A DNA stretch of 62,924 nt, taken from the NCBI RefSeq assembly GCF_012395835.1, contig NZ_JAAZSQ010000023.1, positions 277 to 63,200 on the forward strand. The letters are read 5' to 3'. The notes under the pieces were generated by a model, which saw only the letters and a list, made by a program, of their open reading frames with translations, searched no databases and was not told the DNA's origin. Shown piece after piece: positions 50,335 to 59,002 of this stretch (its first letter is position 1; each line of letters opens with the position of its first letter). Both the position numbers and the translations under genes were made by a program. Origin of the DNA: Arthrobacter mobilis. Its GTDB lineage: Bacteria > Actinomycetota > Actinomycetes > Actinomycetales > Micrococcaceae.

Positions 50335-51120
50335 ATGGTTCGTGGACTTGCCGACATCGGGGCGGAGGGCGTTTTGCTCGCCGGCGCGGGGCGCGCCGTG
50401 CTGCTGCAGATCGCCCATCCCGCCATCGGTCATGCCATCGCCGAGCACAGCAATTTCGCCCAGCGCCCGATGGACAGGCTCCGCAGCACGATGAGCTATG
50501 TCTACGCCGTGGTCTACGGCAGCTCGGGCCAGGTGGCCACCGTCAGGCGTGCGGTGAACCGGGCCCATGCCCGTGTCCGCCGCCGCCCGGACGCCGCCTC
50601 GAGGGGGTACAACGCCTTCGACGCCGAAACCCAGCTCTGGGTGGTGGCCACCCTGTACGACACCATGGTCACGGTCCACGAGAAAATCCACGGCCCGCTC
50701 GACGACGCCTCGGCCGATGTCATCTACCGCGAGTACGCCAGGATCGGCACTGCCCTGCAGCTGCCGGAGCAGATGTGGCCGGCCGACAGGACGGCCTTCG
50801 ACGACTACTGGAACCGCACCCTGGCCGGGCTGGAAGCCGACGAAGTCGCGGTGCGCGTCGCACGCGACCTGCTCTATCCGCCGGCCGGACCGGTCGCGAT
50901 GCGCCTGGTCATGCCCCTGGCACGCCTGCTCACGGCAGGGCTCCTACCGCGCCGGCTGCGGAAGGACTTCCGGCTGCCGTGGAACCGGCGGCACCGTTTG
51001 TGTTTCGAACACACGATCAATCTGCTGGCCAGGGTATATCCGCTGCTTCCGCAACGGCTCAGGCACTGGCCGAAGAACTACTACCTTGGCCGGCTCGCTC
51101 CAGCGTCGGGGCACCCATAA
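50335..51120 (+). CDS. Oxygenase MpaB-family protein (DUF2236)
   Basis: 261 residues from the ATG at 50335. The family pattern is clear: GAGRAVLLQIAHPAIGHAIA near 17-36 with its conserved His, RTMSYVY-like helix near 50, NRAHARVRRR near 76 and YNAFDAETQLWVVATLYDTM near 90-110 with the D..LW.V motif, then a His in VHEKIHG. MpaB-type proteins bind heme through such conserved His residues and act as oxygenases in some fungal and bacterial pathways; latex-clearing protein is a relative. Substrate unknown. Monocistronic. Confidence 0.85.
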   Translation: MVRGLADIGAEGVLLAGAGRAVLLQIAHPAIGHAIAEHSNFAQRPMDRLRSTMSYVYAVVYGSSGQVATVRRAVNRAHARVRRRPDAASRGYNAFDAETQLWVVATLYDTMVTVHEKIHGPLDDASADVIYREYARIGTALQLPEQMWPADRTAFDDYWNRTLAGLEADEVAVRVARDLLYPPAGPVAMRLVMPLARLLTAGLLPRRLRKDFRLPWNRRHRLCFEHTINLLARVYPLLPQRLRHWPKNYYLGRLAPASGHP

Positions 51121-51651
51121 CAAAACCGGCACCAGGGGAATTCAGGCCGTCAATGCTGGGCCCTCCCTGGGTGTCCTCTGCACGGGAAAACTGTAGTGCG
51201 GCACCCGGTCCGCCCCTTCCCGACGCGTAAAGCCCGCACATCAGCCCAGATTGCCGACCTGGTTGGAAGACACCGCCCCAATTGAAGGCCTTCATTGGCG
51301 GTGCGCACGCACCGAGGAGCTGGTAAAGCGTTCCGACAGTTGGAAGATCGTCGGGGTGGTCCGCTTTACGAGAAGTGCGGCTTCACCAAAGTCGGGACGA
51401 GGTCGTTCACCCTTGGCCGTGCTGGCCAAAGCGACTTCATTTTGGAGCACGTACTTTCGGCAAACCGCTGACGACGGCGTTCAACAGGACCACGCCGAAG
51501 TCATCAGCGAGCAGTTGAACAAAGTCGTCGTCGTTCCTCCGACCTAAATAGTGCCCTCCGAGCTCGGTGACCGTTCCAGTAGGGGTTGGCCATTGGCTGA
51601 CGGTGGCGTTCGTGCTTCCGCAAACCGGGTCTTCGTTGTTGGTCATTGGGG
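51121..51651. other. Gene-free stretch holding one GNAT remnant
   Basis: About 530 bases between the MpaB-like gene and the 3' end of the hydroxyacid dehydrogenase gene. Apart from the acetyltransferase remnant at 51361-51474 nothing recognisable was found on either strand. Confidence 0.5.
51361..51474 (+). pseudogene. GNAT acetyltransferase C-terminal remnant
   Basis: The frame gives PLYEKCGFTKVGTRSFTLGR and then SDFILEHVLS before a stop. This is the usual end of an acetyltransferase (ALYxxxGFxxVGxRxFxxG...DxVxExPL). The rest of the gene is not found upstream in any frame. Confidence 0.55.
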
Positions 51652-52596
51652 TTATCGGTCCACGGGGTGGGCCGGCTCGCGGCCGTCGAGGACGTCGATG
51701 ACGGCCCGGGCCGCTGCCAGGCCTGCCCGTATCCGTGCTTCGGCCGTTTGGCCCGCGAGGTGCGAGGTGACGATCAGGTTGTCCAGGTCCCGCAGCGGAC
51801 TGTCTTGGGGCCACGGCTCGTTCTTGAGCACGTCCAGGGCGGCGCCGGCAATGCTTCCCGTGCGCAGGGCGTGGGCCAGGGCGTCCTCGTCCACAAGCGA
51901 GCCGCGGGCCGTGTTGATCAGAACGGCGCTCGGCTTCATGGTCTGCAGCCGGGGCGCGTCGATGAGCGGTCCGGCGGTCCTGTCGGCCCGTGCGTGCAGG
52001 GAGAGGTAGTCCGCGCTGGCGATGACGGTCTCGAGGTCGGCGAAGTGGACCGAGGGGTCTTCGGTGTCGGGGTGGGAAGTGCTGACCATGACGGTCATGC
52101 CGAGGGCGGTTCCGAGCCGGGCTGTTGCCCGGCCGCTGGGACCGTAGCCGACGATGCCCAATGTTGCGCCGCGCAGTTCGTGCCCGGCTTCGCGGGGCCA
52201 CTGGCCCTGCCGCACGGCGGCGGTGACGTCGGCGAGGCGGCGGGCGGCCATGATGATCAGGCCGATGCTCAGCTCGGCGACGGAGTGGTGGTTTGTTCCC
52301 GGGGCACTGCAGACGCGAATGCCGCGGGCGGCGGCGGCAGGAACGTCGATGGAGTCGTACCCGACGCCGCTGCGGGCCAGGACCTTCATGCGGTGCGCCT
52401 TGACGAGCATGTCCGCAGTCACGGGCTCGCTGGCCAGGATGGCCCCGTCGAAGCCGCCGAACAGGACCTTCCGGTCCGCGGGCTCCCGGGCCCCGGTGTA
52501 GGGAGAGTAGACAGGTTCGTGGCCGTGCTGTCGCAGGAGCCTGTCGACCTTATCGCCAGGGGCAAGATAATCGGTGGTTATCAGGATGCGTTCCAC
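51652..52596 (-). CDS. D-2-hydroxyacid dehydrogenase (SerA/phosphoglycerate dehydrogenase-like)
   Basis: 314 residues, ATG at 52596. NAD motif GIVGYGPSGRATARLG near 145-160, VLINTARGSLVDEDALAHAL near 225 with the catalytic Arg, KNEPWP with the Glu near 260, and TSHLAGQT with the His near 282 in the usual PHxAg place. Also VLARSGVGYDSIDVPAAAARG near 72-92, typical of the family. It oxidises or reduces a 2-hydroxy acid with NAD(P). It has no ACT domain. Monocistronic with no pathway partner in view. Confidence 0.9.
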   Translation of the reverse strand: MERILITTDYLAPGDKVDRLLRQHGHEPVYSPYTGAREPADRKVLFGGFDGAILASEPVTADMLVKAHRMKVLARSGVGYDSIDVPAAAARGIRVCSAPGTNHHSVAELSIGLIIMAARRLADVTAAVRQGQWPREAGHELRGATLGIVGYGPSGRATARLGTALGMTVMVSTSHPDTEDPSVHFADLETVIASADYLSLHARADRTAGPLIDAPRLQTMKPSAVLINTARGSLVDEDALAHALRTGSIAGAALDVLKNEPWPQDSPLRDLDNLIVTSHLAGQTAEARIRAGLAAARAVIDVLDGREPAHPVDR

Positions 52597-53331
52597 GACC
52601 GGTGCGTCCTCTCTCTATCTAATCTGCTGTGCATGGTGCGGATGATGCTGTGTACCGCGGCTGCGCTCCGGCGGGTGTGTGTTTCCGGGGCGCAGCCGAT
52701 GCCGGGAACGGTTCAAGCCCAGGCCTTGTCTTGGGCGAGCTCCCTGTTGTGGTCCGCCCACTCCGCCGGCTCCCGGGCCGGGATCCCCTTCCACAGGGTG
52801 GGTCGGGGCCGGCACGGCAGCAACCGCTGTCCGGGAGGGGCCGGCGCAGGGTGCCGGGAGGTAGCGCCGCCGCCGACCCGAGGGAACAACAATGCTGACG
52901 CAGCGCGGCTCCATCTTCAGGTTCCGGTTGCCGCAGGCGACAACAGAAGAAGCTGCCCAATAAATCCTCATCCGAAGGATATGTGGCCACCCACGTCCCG
53001 GCGGCCGACCCTGTGTCTCGTGACCTGCTCCCCTGGGCACGAATGTTGCCGCACTTCCCAAACCGCATGCAGTCCCCTCGCCTGGCCGGTCTACATGGGC
53101 GTGGACTTCAACGATAAGGCGCCAGAATAGCTTGGGCGGCCTCATGTGGGGACACGCGTTCCGTACCTTTACAGATACCGGGCTTGTGCAGCGGCAGTTC
53201 TCCCGCGGTCACTTGCATCTTCCGCAGCGAACGAGGCCCAGGAGCTTAGGCAGGGCTCGCGGTCTGAGCCGGGAAGATCCATCGCGCCGACGCAACCAAT
53301 CGGGATCCGGAGGAGCTTTGTCTACGCCTGC
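52597..53331. other. Gene-free stretch of about 730 bases
   Basis: No intact gene. On the minus strand at about 52713-52805 a fragment reads WKGIPAREPAEWADHNRELA and ends in a proper stop (TGA 52715-52713), which looks like the tail of a lost gene that I cannot name. The rest has no coding-like pattern. Confidence 0.45.
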
Positions 53332-53712
53332 TTAGGTGTCTTCCATTGCCCTGGTTATCCCTGACTTCTTGCCGAGGCTGGTGATTCTCCACCTGCCCGC
53401 ACCGTGGTCGTAGCTCACGACGTGCGGTGCTTTCTCGGTATCCGCGATGCGTCGGGCATCGTTCAGGGCGACGACCAAGTCGGCACGGGCCGCCTTGGCT
53501 TCGGCCTCCTGCGCACGCTTCAGCGCGTCGGGGGCGAGCTTCTCCGAGTATCGGAGCCGGTTGGCGAAGTCGGCGACCTCTTCGCGCATGGGATTTGCGG
53601 TCAGGTTCACGAACAGCCGTCGCGTGTCGTTACGGGTTCCGACATGGATCTTCTGGATCTGTTCCGAGGCGATCAAATTTCCGGCGAGCGTCTCCAGCCA
53701 CACGTCCCCCAT
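53332..53712 (-). CDS. Hypothetical cytosolic protein
   Basis: 126 residues from the ATG at 53712 with GGGAGG upstream; the open frame reaches 53781 but the ribosome site decides the start. Hydrophilic, with a long helix (EAEAKAARADLVVALNDARRI) in the second half and a strand-rich end. No domain was recognised. Monocistronic between two gene-free stretches. Confidence 0.6.
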   Translation of the reverse strand: MGDVWLETLAGNLIASEQIQKIHVGTRNDTRRLFVNLTANPMREEVADFANRLRYSEKLAPDALKRAQEAEAKAARADLVVALNDARRIADTEKAPHVVSYDHGAGRWRITSLGKKSGITRAMEDT

Positions 53713-54118
53713 CGGCCGCCTCCCTTTCCTTGGTAGCAAGGGCCCCTCCCCTGCTGGTGACATTATCGGCATTTTCCCCATTCCTACCTAGCCATGGCTG
53801 GTTTGAGGGAAGCGATAGTAGGAAACCGAGGGGCAGGAACTGTCTTGAATCGTGCAGGGGCACTTGCGCCCGCCCAGTTGGCGAAAGCGATGACGGACTG
53901 CTCCCCTGGCTAGCTCCAGAACTGGGCAACTTGGCGGATGGTCCGACCTGGTTGGCCCCAAGCCGTCAACGGCAATTGTCGTTGTAGGGCGGACGACAGC
54001 CGAGGGGTTCCCAGGGTTGGCCGGTCACAGGTCCCGGTGAGCACCCGGTAGTGCCGTCTGCTCATCCTTCCACGGGGTATTTGGGTATTCCGGCGAGGCG
54101 GCCGCCCCGCCGGCAGGC
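53713..54118. other. Intergenic, nothing recognised
   Basis: About 400 bases between the hypothetical gene and the LysR 3' end. Both strands were read; no gene, hairpin terminator or repeat stood out. Confidence 0.5.
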
Positions 54119-55057
54119 TTAGAGGTACTCGCCCGCACGTTCGCGGGCGATCTCCAGGAGGGTGGAGTGGAAGGCAACCTCCGCCGGAGCGTAGACCTTG
54201 TCCTGTCGCTGGGCCAGCAGCACCCGCCGCAGCGGGGCCTGGGGGCCGAGGCGGAGCACCCGCACGTCGGGGTGCTGCAGGGCCACGGCAGTCTTGGGCA
54301 CCATGGCCACGCCCATCCCGACGCTGACCATGGCCTGGGCCTCCTGATAGTCGTTAGCCAGGAACCCGATGGTCGGCTCGAACCCGGCGTCGTGGGCCGA
54401 GCGCTGCAGCACCTCCACCACCGGATGGGCTTCGGCGCGCACGATCCACGACTCGTTGCGCAGCTCTTCCATGGTCACCTCGTCCCGGTCCGCGAGGGGA
54501 TGACCGCGGGCCACGAGGATGACGGTGCTCTCCTGGAAGACCTCGGTCACCCGCACGGATTCGTCATGGAAGGGGTTCCAGGGGTAGTCCCACAGCAGGC
54601 ACAGCCCGGTCACCCCGGACTCGAGATCGGCGACCAGTTCGTCGAAGCGGGCACTGCGCACGAACAGGTTGATGGCCGGATAGCGCTTCTTGAACACCCG
54701 GATCACGATCGGCAGGAAGGACCCGGCCAGGGTGGGAAAGGTGCCGACCGTCAGGGATCCGCGCTTGAGCCCGGTGATCTGGTCCAGGTCGGACTGGGCG
54801 GCCTGCATCTGCCGGACGATTTTGCGGGCGTGATCGGCAAGCACCTGGCCGGCTTCGGTGGGCACCACTCCGCGGGAGCGGCGGTTCAGCAACGGCTGTC
54901 CGACCTCTTGTTCGAGCTTGCGCAGCTGCTGGGATACGGCCGAGGGGGTGTACATCATCAGTTCGGCCGCAGCCGTAATGGAGCCCTGCTCGACAACCTC
55001 CACCAACAAGGCCAGGCGCCGCATATCGAACAGGTCCTGGGCACCTTGAGGAAGCAA
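54119..55057 (-). CDS. LysR-family regulator, probably of the MatC-like carrier
   Basis: 312 residues from a TTG at 55057 with GGAGGAAA upstream (ATG at 55024 is the alternative). The N-terminal winged helix (LALLVEVVEQGSITAAAELM, TPSAVSQQLRKLEQEVGQPL) is followed by a long linker helix and the periplasmic-binding-like effector domain. It is divergent from the dicarboxylate carrier gene at 55343, the standard LysR arrangement. The 285-base region between has an AT-rich part near 55110-55160, where a LysR site would be expected; no exact T-N11-A box was chosen. Confidence 0.9.
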   Translation of the reverse strand: MLPQGAQDLFDMRRLALLVEVVEQGSITAAAELMMYTPSAVSQQLRKLEQEVGQPLLNRRSRGVVPTEAGQVLADHARKIVRQMQAAQSDLDQITGLKRGSLTVGTFPTLAGSFLPIVIRVFKKRYPAINLFVRSARFDELVADLESGVTGLCLLWDYPWNPFHDESVRVTEVFQESTVILVARGHPLADRDEVTMEELRNESWIVRAEAHPVVEVLQRSAHDAGFEPTIGFLANDYQEAQAMVSVGMGVAMVPKTAVALQHPDVRVLRLGPQAPLRRVLLAQRQDKVYAPAEVAFHSTLLEIARERAGEYL

Positions 55058-55342
55058 AGGTTTCCTCCTCCTGTGGCTCGATCTATCTGACGGCCAGTAG
55101 GCCGAACGGATTAAGCATAACTACATTCTGGTTCACAGTTGTCACATTGCCTTAAGCTGTGATGTGCATCAAGCTCTTTTGTGGGCCTTTCACCAGGGGT
55201 CGAAGCGCAAGGAGACATGGCCAGGTCCATGGACACCCGTGCCGAACGGATGCGCGGGCCGCCCGCACCGTCGCCCTTTTAAAGGCCCGAGATACCGCCG
55301 TTGCGGCCTCCCCCGCAGGAGCCACTCTCCGAGGAGACCATC

Positions 55343-56785
55343 ATGACTAAGACCATGCACGACACCGCTGCGCGCGCAGCCGACACCCGGGACGACCGTC
55401 CTAGCCCTGCTGCCCGCCGGCGCCGCACCCTGCGGATGGCGGTGGCCGGTGTCGGGGTCCTGGGCCTGGTCGCCATTGTGCTGGGCCGCATCATCCTCAA
55501 CCCGGAGGGCCCCACCACGGAGCCTGCCATGACCGCGACCCAGATCGTCCCGCTCGTTATCCTCGTCGCCATGTTCGTCGTGGCCACGAAATGGCCGCTG
55601 AACATCGGCGTGATGGGTCTGGTCGCCTCCTTCGGCGTCGGCTACTTCCTGCTCGGTATGGACGATAAGGAGATCCTGGCGGAGTTCCCCGCCCACATCG
55701 TGCTGACGATTATCGGCGTCACCTACTTCTTCAGTATGGCCCAGCACAACGGCACGATCGACATCGTCGTCCAGACCTGCGTTCGCCTGGTCAGAGGCAG
55801 GACGATGTTGCTGCCCTGGGTGTTCTTCCTGATCGCTGCCGTGTTGACATCACTGGGCACCTTCTCCCCCGCCGCCGTCGCACTGCTGGCACCGGCGGCC
55901 ATCGGCTTCGCCTACGAGTCGCGCATCCACCCCGTACTGATGGGTGCGTTCATCATCAATGGTGCCCACGCCGGCGGTTTCTCCCCGCTATCAGTGGCCG
56001 GCGTGCTGGTGCACGACATCGCCGCCGAGAACGGCTTCCCCATCTCCCAGGGCGCGCTCTTCGCCGCCAGCTTCGCGCTCAACCTCATCCTCTCCGTGCT
56101 CACCATCGTGCTGTTCGCCGCCTTGCGCCGGCTGCGTGACGGCCAGAGCGGCCAGCACGCCGACGTCGACACCGCCCGTTCCACCCGCCCGCACGGCCAG
56201 CAGATCCTCACCCTGCTCCTGATCGCCGTGATGCTCGTGTGCACTCTGGGGTTCCACATGCCGATCGGCTTCGTCGCCCTCTCCGCCGGCCTGCTGCTGG
56301 CCCTGGTCAACATCAAGGAGCACCAGAGGTTCATCGGCGGGATCTCCTGGTCCACGGTCCTGCTGGTCGCCGGCATGATCACCTATGTCTCCCTGCTCCA
56401 GCACGTGGGCGTGATCGACACCCTCGCCCATCTGGCCCTGGCCCTGGGCGCCCCCCTGCTGATCGCCCTCATCCTGTGCTTCGTCATCGGCATCGGTTCC
56501 GCCTTCGCCTCCTCCACTGCCCTGCTGACCGCGTTCATCCCCCTTGCCGGTCCGTTGCTGGCGACCAGTTCGCTCAGTGCCTCCGGAACGGTCGCGGCCC
56601 TGGCCATTGCCGCCACCGTCGTGGACGTCTCCCCGTTCTCCACCGACGGCGCGCTGGTGGTCGCGAACGCCCGCGAAAGTGACCGGCAGCGCGTCTACCG
56701 CCAGCTGATGATCTACGCCGGAGCGGTCGTGCTGGTCGCCCCGGCGCTGGCCTGGGCCCTGCTGGTACCCACCGGCATCATGTGA
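55343..56785 (+). CDS. MatC-like dicarboxylate carrier (SLC13/CitM-like)
   Basis: 480 residues from the ATG at 55343 with GAGGAG upstream. About 12 membrane segments. The N-terminal TQIVPLVILVAMFVVATKWP and MGLVASFGVGYFLLG, followed by FFSMAQHNGTIDIVV, match the MatC N-terminal domain of malonate/dicarboxylate carriers. The rest (NGAHAGGFSPLSVAGVL, ASSTALLTAFIPLAGPLL) fits the ion-transporter superfamily. It probably imports a C3-C6 carboxylate with Na+ or H+. It is under the divergent LysR regulator and followed by a strong terminator. Confidence 0.87.
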   Translation: MTKTMHDTAARAADTRDDRPSPAARRRRTLRMAVAGVGVLGLVAIVLGRIILNPEGPTTEPAMTATQIVPLVILVAMFVVATKWPLNIGVMGLVASFGVGYFLLGMDDKEILAEFPAHIVLTIIGVTYFFSMAQHNGTIDIVVQTCVRLVRGRTMLLPWVFFLIAAVLTSLGTFSPAAVALLAPAAIGFAYESRIHPVLMGAFIINGAHAGGFSPLSVAGVLVHDIAAENGFPISQGALFAASFALNLILSVLTIVLFAALRRLRDGQSGQHADVDTARSTRPHGQQILTLLLIAVMLVCTLGFHMPIGFVALSAGLLLALVNIKEHQRFIGGISWSTVLLVAGMITYVSLLQHVGVIDTLAHLALALGAPLLIALILCFVIGIGSAFASSTALLTAFIPLAGPLLATSSLSASGTVAALAIAATVVDVSPFSTDGALVVANARESDRQRVYRQLMIYAGAVVLVAPALAWALLVPTGIM

Positions 56786-56814
56786 CGGATCCTCCGCCGG
56801 CCGCGATCCGGCAT

Positions 56815-56860
56815 ACACGGGCACGGCCCGTCGGCAACAGCTGACGGGCCGTGCCCGTGT
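56815..56860 (+). terminator. Strong hairpin terminator after the carrier gene
   Basis: An 18-bp perfect stem (56815-56832 with 56843-56860, ACACGGGCACGGCCCGTC) encloses a 10-base loop, 30 bases after the carrier stop. No long T run follows, but the stem is among the strongest in the window. Confidence 0.75.
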
Positions 56861-57835
56861 CGGCGAATTGAACGAGGCGCTCCGGCTGCCGCACAGATGG
56901 CCCCGTGGCACCGGCCAGGCCACAGTGTAAAACCAGCCGCGTCAAGGAGTTCCGCCCCTGAGTGTTGCACCCGGGGTTGCCGTCACGGACCTCCACCCCC
57001 GTCGGGCCGCCGGCCGCATCAGGAAACCACATCCCTGCGGCGGGGTCCAACCAATGACACACTGCAGCACCTCCCAGGAACGGGCGGCTTCGGCCGGCGT
57101 TCCTTTTGCGTCATGCGCGGCAGCGGCTGTTCGGCCTTCCGTGCCGCCCCAGCCGGTGGCAAATCCCGCTGCACGTTGCCCGGATGCCACAGGATCCGGA
57201 TGCCCGATCCCAGCCTGTAAACCGAACCTGGCGGGCGGGCAGGTCGCTGCGGCCCGGTGCTGTTTTTCCCGTGACACCAGGCCCCGGGATGTTCCTTGAC
57301 GGCGGCTGTCCTTAGCGCCCGTACAACACCGGGAGTGACGCCGGCCAAGGCCTGCGCCGCCTGATGACCATTTGCGTGGAAAGCCCCTGCGTACATGCTG
57401 CAGATTTGGCCGGACGGCAGCATTTGCCCGACTTCCCGCTCCGGCCGCCGCGACTGCTGCACCACCTCGAGGGATAAGCCAACGTGCCGGCTGCGCCGCG
57501 TTGGGTCCAGTTCGACCACTTCGAACGGCAGTGCCAGCCCTTTGACGTTGAATATCGCTCCGCCTGATTGAAGCAGATTTGAACGATAGTTAAGAAATCA
57601 TCCATGCTCTTCAAACCGTGCGCGGTTCCCCTTAATTTTCGGGCCCCAGAGATGGCTTTCAGCGTGCCTCAAGCACGATCAAGCCCTGAAATGCCAGCCG
57701 GTTTAAGCAAAGCTTTAGCCCTATTCACAAATATTGGTTTGTGGTTAAAACGCGCGCTGGTGACAATTTCTGGTGAGGCCCATTGGATTGTGACCGGCGC
57801 AACAGCGTCCGGCACCGGTGATTAATCGAGGAAGC
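56861..57835. other. Gene-free stretch before the PrpF operon, with a possible SRPBCC remnant
   Basis: Nearly 1 kb without an intact gene. On the minus strand at about 57300-57590 a frame reads GGAIFNVKGLALPFEVVELD and further on AFHANGHQAAQALAGVTPGV, which vaguely resembles a polyketide-cyclase/SRPBCC protein; this is weak. From about 57550 to 57770 the DNA is clearly more AT-rich and probably holds the promoter region of the operon, with the dyad at 57726-57743. Confidence 0.4.
57726..57743 (+). promoter_or_regulatory. Candidate operator upstream of prpF-like gene
   Basis: CACAAA (57726-57731) and TTTGTG (57738-57743) form a perfect dyad with a six-base spacer, 93 bases before the start codon in AT-rich DNA. 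The binding protein is not known. Confidence 0.5.
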
Positions 57836-58915
57836 ATGTCAGTTATTGCAGCTACGTGGATGCGCGGAGGCACCAGCAAGTGCTGGGTGTTCGAGGCAGA
57901 GAACCTGCAGGTTCCCGGCAAGTCTGTCGACGAGGTGCTGCTGCGGCTCTTCGGCAGCCCCGACTACCGCCAAATCGACGGAGTGGGCGGGGGAACCTCG
58001 ACCACAAGCAAGGCGGTGATCCTCTCCCGTTCGGAGCACCCCGATGCCGACGTGAACTACACCTTCGCCCAGGTCGGCATCGACAATGCCACTGTCGACT
58101 GGGGGAGCAACTGCGGAAACTGCTCGGCAGTCGTCGCCCCCTACGCTATCGAACGGGGATGGGTCACCGCCGGCGCGGACACCACCTCCGTCAGGATCCT
58201 GAACACCAACACGGGCCAGCTGATTCTGCAGAAGGTCCCGACCCCCGGCGGCCGGGTCCCGGACATCGGCACACAAATGATCCCGGGTGTTCCCTTCCCG
58301 GGAATCCCGGTGGGCATGGGGTTCTATGATCCGGCAGGCAGGACCACCGGAAGCCTGTTCCCCACCGGAGAACCAGTGGACTATCTCGGCTTTGACGGGC
58401 GGCAGGTCCCGGCCACGCTGATCGACGCCGGGGCACCGGTGGCCATTCTCGATGCCCACAGCCTGGGCCTGACCGGCTTGGAGACTGCCGCCGAGATCGA
58501 CGGGCAGGAACGGCTGCTGCAGCACCTGGATGCTGCCCGCCGGGAGGCCGCTGTCCTCATGGGCCTGGCGTCCACCCCGGAAACGGCCGCACGCGCCATC
58601 CCCAAGCTGGCATTTGTGGCTCCCGCCGAATCCGGTGACGCGGCCGATATGAATGTGCGGATGCTGTCCATGGGCAGGCTCCACCCCGCCCTGGCCATCA
58701 CCGGCAGCGTCGCCCTGACCATGGCCGCCCACGAGGAAGGGACCGTGGTCCGCAAGCTGATGACCGCCCCGCTGTCCGGCACGCTCGCCATGCGCACCCC
58801 GGCGGGCCTGATTGAGACATGGCTCGACCACCACGACGGCGCCATGATCGTCGGATCCGTCCGCAGCGCACGGCGGCTGGCCGATGCCCAACTGTTCCTG
58901 CCTGACTCCTGGTAA
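57836..58915 (+). CDS. PrpF-family isomerase (aconitate/oxalomesaconate tautomerase-like)
   Basis: 359 residues from the ATG at 57836 with GAGGAAG upstream. MRGGTSK near 9-15 is the family fingerprint. VDWGSNCGNCSAVVAPYAI near 90 carries the cysteine of the diaminopimelate-epimerase fold, and later ALAITGSVALTMAA and GTLAMRTPAG fit PrpF/LigU/4-oxalomesaconate tautomerase. These cofactor-free enzymes move a double bond in unsaturated tricarboxylates such as aconitate or methylaconitate. It heads an operon with a tripartite tricarboxylate transporter, which suggests uptake and isomerisation of the same acid. Confidence 0.88.
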   Translation: MSVIAATWMRGGTSKCWVFEAENLQVPGKSVDEVLLRLFGSPDYRQIDGVGGGTSTTSKAVILSRSEHPDADVNYTFAQVGIDNATVDWGSNCGNCSAVVAPYAIERGWVTAGADTTSVRILNTNTGQLILQKVPTPGGRVPDIGTQMIPGVPFPGIPVGMGFYDPAGRTTGSLFPTGEPVDYLGFDGRQVPATLIDAGAPVAILDAHSLGLTGLETAAEIDGQERLLQHLDAARREAAVLMGLASTPETAARAIPKLAFVAPAESGDAADMNVRMLSMGRLHPALAITGSVALTMAAHEEGTVVRKLMTAPLSGTLAMRTPAGLIETWLDHHDGAMIVGSVRSARRLADAQLFLPDSW

Positions 58916-59002
58916 CGGAGCTTCCCCCAACCGGCCTGTGGAAATGCCGCAAGGGCATGGGCCAACGCCGGCCACCGCAGGCAACCAGAAAGAGACAATG
59001 GA

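Noticed and set aside
52713-52805. The fragment WKGIPAREPAEWADHNRELA as a named gene remnant
   Set aside because: It looks like a real C-terminus with a stop, but I could not match it to a family, so no product is claimed.
57300-57590. An SRPBCC/polyketide-cyclase gene on the minus strand
   Set aside because: Similarity is limited to one short stretch and the frame has no start or ribosome site; kept only as a possible remnant in the gap entry.
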